Part shown: piece after piece, positions 1 through 7,231 of the stretch
Layout: each line of letters begins with the position of its first letter
Position numbering within the stretch: position 1 is the first letter of the stretch
Assembly (NCBI RefSeq): GCF_018734325.1
Contig: NZ_CP073754.1
Location: 1,674,001-1,738,000 of the forward strand
From: Methylomonas paludis
GTDB taxonomy: Bacteria > Pseudomonadota > Gammaproteobacteria > Methylococcales > Methylomonadaceae
Direction of reading: 5' to 3'
Length of the DNA: 64,000 bases
Position numbers and translations under genes: made by a program
Notes under the pieces: model-generated
What the model was told of the DNA's origin: nothing
Databases searched by the model: none
Seen by the model: only the letters and a program-made list of their open reading frames with translations

Positions 1-576
1 AAAATTAAGCAGCTCTTCGCGTTCGGCTACATCACTGCCGGTTTTGATTAAGGATTGTAATTCCTGATGGGCTTGTTTCCAGTGCCGATAACAATCGTTT
101 AACGCTGTCAGCACGGCGTGGGTTTTACCAAATCCATCCAGCAAACGGCGTTGCTGGTCACTGTCCAGCAGGGTGAGATGCGCGTGCTGGCCGTGGATTT
201 CGACCAGTAGCCGGCTTAGACTTTGCAGGGTTTGCAGGTTTACCGGCCGGTTATTGATATAGGCTTTGGAGCGGCCATCATCGCTGACGGTGCGCCGAAT
301 CAGGCAAACGCCTTCGTCATCCAGCTCGTTGTCCAACAGCCATTGTTTGGCCAGTGGCGCATCAGCCAGATCAAATTCCAAATTAATTTCCGCCCGTTTG
401 CAATTGGGCCGCACATAGCCGGCATCGGCACGGTCCCCCAGCGCCAGTCCCAGCGCTGTTAATAATATCGATTTGCCGGCTCCGGTTTCGCCGGTTAATA
501 CCGACATGCCTTTATCCAGTTCCAGATCCAGCGCGTCTACCACTGCCAGATCGATAATATTCAGATTTAACAGCAT
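1..576 (-). CDS. recN: DNA repair ATPase RecN, N-terminal part (cut by window edge)
   Basis: RecN is an SMC-like ATPase of recombinational double-strand break repair in the cytoplasm. The frame is open from an ATG at 576 to the window edge, giving the first 192 of roughly 550 residues. It begins MLLNLNIIDLAVVDALDLEL and carries a Walker A motif, GETGAGKSILL, near residue 30, followed by the RecN-typical stretches RSKAYINNRPVN and LVEIHGQHAHLTLLD. The start lies 12 bases after the nadK stop, so the two genes are probably one operon, a common gammaproteobacterial arrangement. Walker B and the C-terminal ATPase lobe lie outside the window. Confidence 0.95.
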   Translation of the reverse strand, partial: MLLNLNIIDLAVVDALDLELDKGMSVLTGETGAGKSILLTALGLALGDRADAGYVRPNCKRAEINLEFDLADAPLAKQWLLDNELDDEGVCLIRRTVSDDGRSKAYINNRPVNLQTLQSLSRLLVEIHGQHAHLTLLDSDQQRRLLDGFGKTHAVLTALNDCYRHWKQAHQELQSLIKTGSDVAEREELLNF

Positions 577-588
577 GTGCTCAGGCGA

Positions 589-1464
589 TTAGCCGCCGCT
601 CCAGTTTAATTTGCTTCTGAGAATGTTAAAAAAGTCGTGATCCTGCGGATGCAGAATTTTAATCGGTTTCGGTGCGGTTTTAATGACAATTTTATCCCCG
701 GTTAAAACATCAGGAATTTCCAAATGATCACAAGTGACCTGGGCATTAATTTGGGTGGATTGACTGAAGCGAATTTCAATCTCCACCTGATCGTCCACCA
801 CAATGGGCCGATTGGATAAAGTATGCGGATTCAACGGCACCAGTACCAAGGCATTAAGGGCGGGATGCAGAATTGGCCCGCCAGCAGATAACGCATAAGC
901 GGTAGAGCCGGTGGGGGTAGCGATAATCAGGCCATCGGAGCGCTGGGTGTTGAGATACACACCGTCTATGCGGGTAATAATTTCGACCATGCTAGGGGTC
1001 AGCCAGCGATGCACCACGACTTCGTTTACCGCAGTCTGGCGGTGAAAAATCCGCTCATCACGGTAAATGGTGGCTACCAGAGTGCGGCGCTCCTCACTGA
1101 TATACTGGCCGGCCAGAATCTGCTCCAGGCGCTTGGTGAGCTGCTCGGGCGAGATATCCGTCAAAAAACCCAACCGACCCAGGTTGACGCCGAGCAAGGG
1201 TGTTTCAAAATCAGCTACTGCTCGTGCTGCGGTTAAAAAAGTACCGTCTCCGCCCATGGCAATCAACAAATCGCAATGAGCGGCAATTTCAGAAAGCGCC
1301 AAGCTGCGCACTTCGGTATCGTTCAGCAACGTTGCACTGTCCGCATCCACGATGACCTGATAGCCGTGATCCAGCAAATAGCGGTACAACTCGGTCAAAA
1401 TTCCGCCAATACCGGGATCGCCGATTTTGCCGATAATACCGATACGGGGAAAGTGCTGAGGCAT
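589..1464 (-). CDS. nadK: NAD kinase
   Basis: Phosphorylates NAD+ to NADP+ using ATP (or polyphosphate in some members) in the cytoplasm. The 291 residues match the usual bacterial length. The signature GGDGTFL is near residue 70, and the second conserved block, SDGLIIATPTGSTAYALSAGGP, with the NE-V-H and D-S-T type substrate loops, lies around residues 145-195. The ATG start gives the typical N-terminus with a GIIGK beta strand. The gene sits immediately upstream of recN with a 12-base gap, consistent with cotranscription. Confidence 0.96.
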   Translation of the reverse strand: MPQHFPRIGIIGKIGDPGIGGILTELYRYLLDHGYQVIVDADSATLLNDTEVRSLALSEIAAHCDLLIAMGGDGTFLTAARAVADFETPLLGVNLGRLGFLTDISPEQLTKRLEQILAGQYISEERRTLVATIYRDERIFHRQTAVNEVVVHRWLTPSMVEIITRIDGVYLNTQRSDGLIIATPTGSTAYALSAGGPILHPALNALVLVPLNPHTLSNRPIVVDDQVEIEIRFSQSTQINAQVTCDHLEIPDVLTGDKIVIKTAPKPIKILHPQDHDFFNILRSKLNWSGG

Positions 1465-1645
1465 GTTAGATTGCAGGCTAATAAAGGGTAGCCTGATTAT
1501 ACCTAGAATTAACCGGTGGGGAAGGGCGTATCGGTTTCCTGGATGTGTATTGCTTTAAACACCACCACGGCAGCTATTGCAATATTAGCCGATTATAGCG
1601 CTGGAGCTAAGCCCATCCTTGGGCACAAAACCCGCATATTTGACT

Positions 1646-2362
1646 TTAATCGCTAGAGCCCACTTTGTTAGCAGATATGGTAAACACCATAACCAGTTCT
1701 TCGTCTTTAAGCAGCGTCAATGGTGCCGGCAAGCCGTCCTGGGCAGGTTGATTGCCGATAACCGGTTCTATGCAAACATATTCATGTTTTTTATCACTCC
1801 AGATCCCAAACACAATCGCCAGATTTGCTGATACAGGTGATATCCGGCAATTAATGGTGGCGGTGTAATCGTCTGTCGTTAGTTGCACTTCTTCGGTTAA
1901 TGACGCGGCTTGATATTTTTGCAGGCTATCATGCGGTAATGAGGCTATGTCTACCCGAACCGCACCTATATCAATAAAACTGTTTTGGGTAACTGAAAAG
2001 TAGGGGTGAAAGCCAGGCCGCACCCATGCATGGTCTGATACAGCACGAATGGTAGTGGTCACCTTGAGGGTTTTCTGGTTTTCGGCCTCGATCTCTTCCC
2101 AATCGGTAATAACATCGACATTTCCCCAGTCATTATCAGCGGAAGATGACAGGTTTTTTTGGTGCGGCAGCGTATTATCGCAAGCGGTTGTCCGGTATTC
2201 GCCGTGTTTAATGCTAAACGGTGGCGTTAGCTCCTCGAAATTGGGGATACAAAGATAGACACCGCCACGTGAACCTCCGCCTTCTTTGCTATGCAGTGGC
2301 TCGACTATATTAATATCATCTAATTGCCAATTGATTAGGGTGCCTGTGTCGTTAAATTTCAT
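1646..2362 (-). CDS. Aldose 1-epimerase / hexose-phosphate mutarotase family protein
   Basis: Predicted to interconvert alpha and beta anomers of a hexose or hexose 6-phosphate. The 238-residue protein shows the galactose-mutarotase-fold pattern: a central conserved region around SDHAWVRPGFHPYFSV (residues about 105-120), whose histidine corresponds to the catalytic histidine, and an acidic CIEPVIGNQPAQDG near residue 200, whose glutamate fits the catalytic acid/base. It is slightly short for a full YeaD-type protein. No clear operon partner is seen, since the next gene downstream is about 180 bases away. Assignment to the fold is firm, and the substrate is inferred. Confidence 0.8.
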   Translation of the reverse strand: MKFNDTGTLINWQLDDINIVEPLHSKEGGGSRGGVYLCIPNFEELTPPFSIKHGEYRTTACDNTLPHQKNLSSSADNDWGNVDVITDWEEIEAENQKTLKVTTTIRAVSDHAWVRPGFHPYFSVTQNSFIDIGAVRVDIASLPHDSLQKYQAASLTEEVQLTTDDYTATINCRISPVSANLAIVFGIWSDKKHEYVCIEPVIGNQPAQDGLPAPLTLLKDEELVMVFTISANKVGSSD

Positions 2363-2380
2363 AATGGGAAGTTAGTAGTC

Positions 2381-2560
2381 TTAGTCGAGTAATGAATAAT
2401 CCGGGAACGAAGGCTCCGATCGTTGCGGACAATAGCCGGTTGGCGTTGGTTTAAAGTTGACTAACGGTACCTGTTGGTCATAGCTGGTTTGCCGCTGATG
2501 TTGATTGAGCGTAAAAAAATAAGCCACCCATGCGAGTTGGGCGCGGCGGTAATGGGACAT
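2381..2560 (-). pseudogene. Possible remnant of a REP-associated tyrosine transposase (RAYT)
   Basis: A 59-residue reading frame starting MSHYRRAQLAWVAYFFTLNQ. The YRR-x(n)-YFFT pattern resembles the N-terminus of RAYT (TnpA-REP) transposases. The rest of the frame is not RAYT-like and no catalytic HUH or tyrosine region follows. The window carries many REP-like repeats, which would suit a former RAYT. It could equally be an unrelated short ORF. Confidence 0.35.
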
Positions 2561-2810
2561 AATTGGGTTAATGATGGTTTATTGCGTATGTCAATGTATT
2601 GGACTATTCCAACCTTAATTTTTGGTCACGATACAGCGTAGAGGATGAAGGCTGCCAATCACTTGATTGCCCAACATTTCATCAAGGCTGCACAGGTATT
2701 TTCTGTGCTAGTAGTGCAGCGCATCATTTGAGAATAAGTCGTTGCTTAAGAAACAGTCATGAAAATTTACGCGGAACAATAGCAATGTTTTCAAGGTAGT
2801 AGTCAATTCA

Positions 2811-3068
2811 CTAAGCTGCTTGTTGATTTTGTTCGTGTAACAATTCAAGCAGGCATTCTGCGGCAAGGTCAGCACCGTTAGCCCAACAGACGGTTTTCAT
2901 AACTGGGTGTTGGTACGCAGTTGCAAATTGTGTTAAGTCTTTAAGCGGTTCAAAAACTTCGCCCCAAAGTTCATGTCTCAAATCAACCTGACCGGATTCG
3001 CCATTGTTAAAGGTCAACCAAAGTTTATACTCGTCTAAATATTTGACTTCGGTGGTATGCAGAATCAT
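2811..3068 (-). CDS. DUF2442 domain protein
   Basis: An 85-residue protein with the DUF2442 pattern: KYLDEYKLWLTFNNGESG, VDLRHELWGEVFEPLKD, then a C-terminal V-C-W-A-N-G-A-D segment matching the family's WPNGADI-type end. DUF2442 proteins are small, often encoded directly after a DUF4160 protein as here (5-base gap), and the pair is commonly suspected of being a toxin-antitoxin-like module. No catalytic motif is visible and the function is unproven. Confidence 0.85.
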   Translation of the reverse strand: MILHTTEVKYLDEYKLWLTFNNGESGQVDLRHELWGEVFEPLKDLTQFATAYQHPVMKTVCWANGADLAAECLLELLHEQNQQAA

Positions 3069-3073
3069 GTCGG

Positions 3074-3331
3074 TTACTCCAAAGGTTCAATACGATTTAA
3101 CGGTTTTCGCAATTGGGCCAGTTCCCAATCTTCAAGCAATTCATTATGATGAATTGCTAGCCATTCAAACACTAGGGATAAAGCTCGCCTTGGCAAACTG
3201 CCGTTCAAGACCTTGCCGTCGAGACTTACTAAGGCTTCATAATCACCGTAACAAGCGTGAATATGCGGCGGGTTATGGTCTCGCCAGTTCATATAAATAA
3301 TGATACCAAAGAAACGCGCCAATTCAGGCAT
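3074..3331 (-). CDS. DUF4160 domain protein
   Basis: About 85 residues in the DUF4160 family, recognised by RFFGIIIYMNWRDHNPPHIH (the DHNPPHxH motif), YGDYEALVSL, and the C-terminal ELLEDWELAQLRKPLNRIEPL. I chose the second in-frame ATG at 3331 because family members usually begin MPE-(L/I)-x-RF; an ATG at 3340 would add three residues. It is followed after 5 bases by a DUF2442 gene, the usual pairing. The conserved histidines suggest metal or nucleic-acid binding, but this is inference. Confidence 0.85.
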   Translation of the reverse strand: MPELARFFGIIIYMNWRDHNPPHIHACYGDYEALVSLDGKVLNGSLPRRALSLVFEWLAIHHNELLEDWELAQLRKPLNRIEPLE

Positions 3332-3340
3332 AAAAGTCAT

Positions 3341-3812
3341 GAGATTGCAGGAGTTTGAAGTATTTTAACACCAGTTTGACTAACTGATTGCAGGTGATTA
3401 GCTGCGGTAATGGTTCGGATTGAAATTTAGCTACCAACAGCTCAGCTTTACCGATGCCAAATATGCCGTAAAGGCGTCGTGAAAAATTTCTCGATCAACT
3501 CAACGGATTGTTACCCATGGCAGTCCATGATGGCGGTAACAAGGAACTGCATCGACAGGTTTAGCCAAATAAGCCTGGCGGTTTCCAAGGCATTCAGAAA
3601 TTCAACAATTAGCTCATCGCTATAATCAGTCATATGTCCAGCAGCAACTGCGTTTAGCGGCCAAGCTGCAAGCGCAAATTCCTGGGTGATAGCCGTGTCA
3701 TATAGCCTGTCAAATAAAATACTCTAATTGACTCGATAAAGGCTACGCTGCGATATTCCTCGATTCCACTGCGTTGCATCGAGGCTACGGGTGATTAAAA
3801 ATCGCCAAGTCC
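3341..3812. other. Gene-free interval with degenerate coding traces and a REP-like repeat
   Basis: No intact gene is visible. On the minus strand a short frame beginning MTDYSDELIVEFLNALETAR ends after about 40 residues and is followed by several stops, which looks like a decayed gene I cannot identify. The right end (3758-3790) holds a palindromic repeat, CCTCGATTCCACTGCGTTGC followed by ATCGAGG, that recurs elsewhere in the window. Confidence 0.5.
3758..3790. repeat. REP-like palindrome, family B
   Basis: An imperfect palindrome of the form CCTCGATTCC-A-C-N-GCGTTGCATCGAGG-CTACGG. Related copies lie at 5601-5631, 5695-5730 and 54145-54175, in either orientation and always between genes. Confidence 0.7.
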
Positions 3813-4292
3813 TTAAATAAACCCCGCCAGCCAGGTTCTGATTCTTAAGCCCAGTTCGCTGGTATAACCTACCGTGGTAAACACAATATCGCCCCGGCTG
3901 TTGGTAAAAAACAGGGTAGGGACGGCGGTGACGCCGAAGCTTTTGGCGTTGGTTCCTTGCGGGTCGTTCAGCACTGGCCAGGCCAGTTGTTTCTGGCGTA
4001 AATAGGCTTGCACGGCGGTGCTATCACCGGACTGGAATGCTACGGTTACCAGCGGATAATCACCCACCACCTTATTAAACCCACTTTGCATCATTTGGCA
4101 TACCCCGCACCATTCGGCCCAGAAATAAATGATGGCCGGGCCTTTGCCCAGGAAAGTGTTAACGGGTACGCCGTTAACCCCGGCGCCCTCGCTAAACGGT
4201 GGTTTGCCGGTAACCAGATCGCCGTCGCGTAAAAATTGGCCGGCAAAAATAACCAGCGTAAACAATAGATAAAAGCCGTATTTTTTAATCAC
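3813..4292 (-). CDS. Membrane-anchored thioredoxin-like disulfide oxidoreductase
   Basis: A 159-residue protein with an N-terminal hydrophobic segment (YGFYLLFTLVIFAGQFL, residues 5-21) that would anchor it in the inner membrane with the thioredoxin domain in the periplasm. The active site FWAEWCGVCQMM (CxxC, residues about 57-68) and the cis-proline motif AVPTLFF near residue 125 are clear. It resembles ScsD/TlpA-type proteins. It follows the DUF45 peptidase gene directly (stop at 4293), so it is in the same operon. The partner and direction of electron flow cannot be read from sequence. Confidence 0.88.
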   Translation of the reverse strand: MIKKYGFYLLFTLVIFAGQFLRDGDLVTGKPPFSEGAGVNGVPVNTFLGKGPAIIYFWAEWCGVCQMMQSGFNKVVGDYPLVTVAFQSGDSTAVQAYLRQKQLAWPVLNDPQGTNAKSFGVTAVPTLFFTNSRGDIVFTTVGYTSELGLRIRTWLAGFI

Positions 4293-5048
4293 TTATAAAC
4301 CCTGCATGACACTGCTGCCGTGCTGTTTCAGCCAGCGGCGCTGTTGTTGGTATTCCGGCAGATGTTGGGCCACCAGGCTCCAAAATTCGGCGGAATGATT
4401 TTTGTGGCGAATATGGCATAGCTCGTGTACCACTACATATTCCAGTACTTGGGGTGGTGTCAGCATCAGCAGCCAGTTAAGATTAATGTCGTTATCCGGG
4501 CCGCAACTGCCCCAGCGGCTTTTTTGAGTTTTGATGCGCAGACTGCGCGGTATCAGGCCAAAGCGGGGGGCGTGCTGGGCAATCAGGCGTTCGGCGTGCT
4601 GACGCGCCTGCAACTTCATCCAGCGCGTTAAAGCTAGTCTGATGAGTTCAGAACCTTGCGCGGCCATACTGACGGGGAGATACACTTGTAACACAGCATT
4701 ATCTGTGTGACGAATATGCAGGCGGCTACCGTTGACCGGTTCGATCTGCAAAACCAGTTGTTGACCGAGATAGGGTATGTGTACGCCCTGTGCGTAATTG
4801 GCGGGCGCCAGTTTGGGGATGGCCTGAGTCTGCTCGGTGACTCTGAGCAGTGCGGCGTTGATCCAATCCTGCTGTTGGGCAACAAAGGCTTTAATTTGGC
4901 GTTCCGGCATCTTGGGCGGAGCCACTACTTCAATCTTGTCTGCTTTGACGACAATCCGGGTGGCGTTGATCCGGCTGCTGCGCCGGATGCTATAGCTCAG
5001 TTCGCCGATTTTATAAGTGGGTAGGGCAGTTTTAGTGCGGTTCATCAA
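4293..5048 (-). CDS. YgjP/DUF45-type metallopeptidase-like protein
   Basis: A 251-residue protein of the DUF45 (YgjP, WLM/SprT-like zincin) group. The zinc site VVVHELCHIRHKNHSAEFW lies near residues 205-225, with two histidines in HELCH and a third in the family-typical NHSxxFW. The preceding SRWGSCGPDNDINLNWLLML is the other family hallmark. The start overlaps the end of the truncated-haemoglobin gene by 17 bases, and the stop abuts the thioredoxin-like gene, so the three genes are translationally coupled. Proteolytic activity is plausible but unproven for this family. Confidence 0.88.
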   Translation of the reverse strand: MMNRTKTALPTYKIGELSYSIRRSSRINATRIVVKADKIEVVAPPKMPERQIKAFVAQQQDWINAALLRVTEQTQAIPKLAPANYAQGVHIPYLGQQLVLQIEPVNGSRLHIRHTDNAVLQVYLPVSMAAQGSELIRLALTRWMKLQARQHAERLIAQHAPRFGLIPRSLRIKTQKSRWGSCGPDNDINLNWLLMLTPPQVLEYVVVHELCHIRHKNHSAEFWSLVAQHLPEYQQQRRWLKQHGSSVMQGL

Positions 5049-5442
5049 TTTGCACCAGAGACTCCTGTTCCTGATTAATCATGTGGGTGGCCAGCTGTTG
5101 CAGGGCATTGCGCAATTCCCGGCGAAAACTGGCATCCATGTTGACTTCGGCCAGGGCTTTGTCCATGCACAGCATCCATTGGTCACGTTCGTCCGGGCCA
5201 ATGGCAAATTTGATATGGCGCATCCGCAGCATGGGATGGCCGTATTCTTCTATAAACAGATTAGGCCCGCCCAACCAGCCGGATAAAAACTTGAACAGCT
5301 TTTCCTTGGCACCGGCCAGATCGGCGTGCATGTCTCGGATGCCACGGGTTTGCGGCAGCATATCCATATAAAAGTAAAAGCGGTCCACCAAACTGCGAAT
5401 GGCGGCCTCGCCGCCAATTAACTGGTAAGGCGTAGTGGTCAT
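5032..5442 (-). CDS. Group 2 truncated haemoglobin
   Basis: A 136-residue haem protein binding O2 or NO. The order of features is that of TrHb2 (YjbI-type) globins: GGEAAIRSLVDRFYFYMD (B helix region), FKFLSGWLGGPNLFIEEYGHP, then RMRHIKFAIG containing the proximal histidine (F8) and RDQWMLCMDKAL with the G8 tryptophan typical of group 2. It is first in a three-gene operon with the DUF45 peptidase and thioredoxin-like genes. No haem ligand is missing. Confidence 0.93.
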   Translation of the reverse strand: MTTTPYQLIGGEAAIRSLVDRFYFYMDMLPQTRGIRDMHADLAGAKEKLFKFLSGWLGGPNLFIEEYGHPMLRMRHIKFAIGPDERDQWMLCMDKALAEVNMDASFRRELRNALQQLATHMINQEQESLVQIDEPH

Positions 5443-5600
5443 GAAATACGGATCCTCATACTGAAGGGACTGGACGGTCAGATGGCGAGCTAATATACCT
5501 TATATTAGGGTTTTTGCTATCTTGAATCTGACAGCTGAACAGCAGGCGGGTTCAGGCTGCGTTGATTGCTGGCTGGCAAAACTTGAGGCAATTATTCAGG

Positions 5601-5730
5601 GTAGCCTCGATGTAGCATAGCGGAATCGAGGTGTCGGCTGTTGAGCACTCTTCCACGCATTCTGTCGCATTTTTGGGGCAATCTGCTGCGATAAACCTCG
5701 ATTCCACTCCGTTTCATCGGGCTACGGCGG
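5601..5730. repeat. Two REP-like palindromes (family B) in opposite orientation
   Basis: Two copies, at 5601-5631 (GTAGCCTCGATGTAGCATAG then CGGAATCGAGG) and 5695-5730 (CCTCGATTCCACTCCGTTTC then ATCGGGCTACGG), face each other about 65 bases apart. Such a pair is typical of REP doublets. Confidence 0.7.
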
Positions 5731-5955
5731 TTAGGGCAATTGCATAATAATCGGCTGCAGCCACAAGTCGGCCTTAATAAACACATTGTTTCTTAAAAGT
5801 TGCTGAAACAAATCCTGTTCAGCGTTGTCATAAAAATCAGTAAAAAATCGGGCTTGAAAATTTACCGGCCGCCCATAAAGTAAACACAACTCACCGGCCC
5901 CTGTTGTGGGGCTGTTTAGCGATAATTTTTGATAGGGAAATGTCTGCAGGTCAGA
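5731..5955 (-). pseudogene. Orphan C-terminal gene fragment, unidentified
   Basis: An open frame of 74 codons without a good start runs between an upstream in-frame stop and a TAA at 5731. The product has protein-like composition (GELCLLYGRPVNFQARFF, FYDNAEQDLFQQLLRNNVF, KADLWLQPIIMQLP). It looks like the 3' end of a lost gene, since its 5' side has no coding continuation and its 3' side abuts REP repeats. I do not recognise the family. The rest of the 5443-6145 interval holds no other gene that I can support. Confidence 0.35.
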
Positions 5956-6145
5956 TCAAAACGTCCTCATGGTGCAATGTTATGAGAGAAACTACATATT
6001 TTTATTATTGTTATTTTCAAACCAAATTCATCAACCCCTACATTTGCGTTAGTAGCTGTCTAACTACGCCCGGCAGGATATTCAGCTAAGGCCTGATCGC
6101 GTCTTTTTTGGAGAAAAACACCAACTGGTTCAGGGAAGTAACACC

Positions 6146-6241
6146 ATGTTTATTTCAACTAATATGCGCAGTATCCGCGTCCGTCCTCCGCCCAAATCGC
6201 GTTTAACCCTGCCTAAACTTTTACATTATATAAACATCTAG
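6146..6241 (+). CDS. Possible 31-residue leader ORF before the Gld-like ABC operon
   Basis: A short frame, MFISTNMRSIRVRPPPKSRL followed by eleven residues ending LLHYINI, very basic (net about +7). Its stop codon TAG at 6239-6241 is fused to the Shine-Dalgarno AGGAGG of the ABC ATPase gene, whose ATG is at 6251. Such an arrangement allows translational coupling. A GGGAAG-like sequence lies a few bases upstream of its own ATG. It may be a leader peptide, a small protein, or chance. Confidence 0.4.
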   Translation: MFISTNMRSIRVRPPPKSRLTLPKLLHYINI

Positions 6242-6250
6242 GAGGACACT

Positions 6251-7231
6251 ATGCTGGAAGTCAAAGGCTTGACCCGGCAGTATGGAAATTTTGTGGCTGT
6301 CGATAATGTCGAATTTACCATCGGCGACCGCGAAATCGTCGGCTTGCTGGGGCATAACGGGGCCGGCAAGACCACTATCATGAAAATGCTCAGCGCTTAT
6401 CTGGAGCCGGATCAGGGGCAAATCCTGATTGGCGGCCATGATCTGGCCGACTCAGCGAAACAAGTGCAGCAGACACTGGGTTATCTTCCGGAAAGCCTGC
6501 CGATTTATCCGGAGCTGGTAGTGGCGGATTATCTGGATTATGCCGCCGAACTCAAAGGTCTGGCAGGTGAGCAGAAATTTGCCGAAATCAGGCGGGTCAT
6601 TCAGGCCACAGCCATTCAAGACCGGATACTGGCACCGATAGCAACGCTATCAAGAGGCTACAAGCAGCGGGTCGGCGTGGCGCAAGCCATACTCGGCAAA
6701 CCCAAACTGCTGATATTGGACGAACCGACCAACGGCCTGGATCCGGCTCAAACCGCGCAAATGCGCAAATTGATCCGCACCCTGGCCGGCGAAGCCACAG
6801 TGATTCTGTCTACCCATATCCTGCAGGAAGTAGAAGCCTTGTGCGACCGGGTGCTGATCCTGCACGGCGGCAGGCTGGTACTGAACGAAAAACTGGACAA
6901 ACTCAGACACAGCAATCATCTGCTGCTGGTCACCTCGCTGACCCCGGACGCTGCAGAACGGCAATTGCTGGGGATAAATGGCGTGACACACCTGGAAAGC
7001 TTAAACCAGCAACCGGATCAGCACAGCGGCTACCGCTACCGGCTGACCCTTAGCGACCGCGACTCCAGCCACCTGGTCAGCGCCCGTCTGGCCAACACCC
7101 TGGTCAACGCCGGAGCGGACATTTATCAAATCCAGCCGGAATTGCGCGATCTGGAAACCCTGTTCCGGGAAGTCAGCGCCGCGCCTCAATTAACTAACAT
7201 CAATAAGGAGGAATTAAGCCATGCAGCCTGA
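6251..7231 (+). CDS. ABC transporter ATP-binding protein, GldA-like
   Basis: The 326-residue ATPase of an ABC-2 type exporter, cytoplasmic and membrane-associated. Walker A is GHNGAGKTT near residue 37, the signature is LSRGYKQRVGVAQ near 135, Walker B is LLILDEPTNGLDP near 155, and the switch histidine is in STHILQEVE. A roughly 100-residue C-terminal extension follows the ATPase core, as in GldA/CcmA-like subunits. A strong AGGAGG lies 5 bases before the ATG. Its last 11 bases overlap the permease gene. Related gldA-gldFG-DUF4340 operons occur in many proteobacteria without a settled substrate. Confidence 0.92.
   Translation: MLEVKGLTRQYGNFVAVDNVEFTIGDREIVGLLGHNGAGKTTIMKMLSAYLEPDQGQILIGGHDLADSAKQVQQTLGYLPESLPIYPELVVADYLDYAAELKGLAGEQKFAEIRRVIQATAIQDRILAPIATLSRGYKQRVGVAQAILGKPKLLILDEPTNGLDPAQTAQMRKLIRTLAGEATVILSTHILQEVEALCDRVLILHGGRLVLNEKLDKLRHSNHLLLVTSLTPDAAERQLLGINGVTHLESLNQQPDQHSGYRYRLTLSDRDSSHLVSARLANTLVNAGADIYQIQPELRDLETLFREVSAAPQLTNINKEELSHAA

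Noticed and set aside
6146-6241. PqqA- or methanobactin-type precursor peptide
   Set aside because: It has neither the Glu...Tyr pair of PqqA nor the paired cysteines of methanobactin precursors, and no modification enzyme is adjacent.
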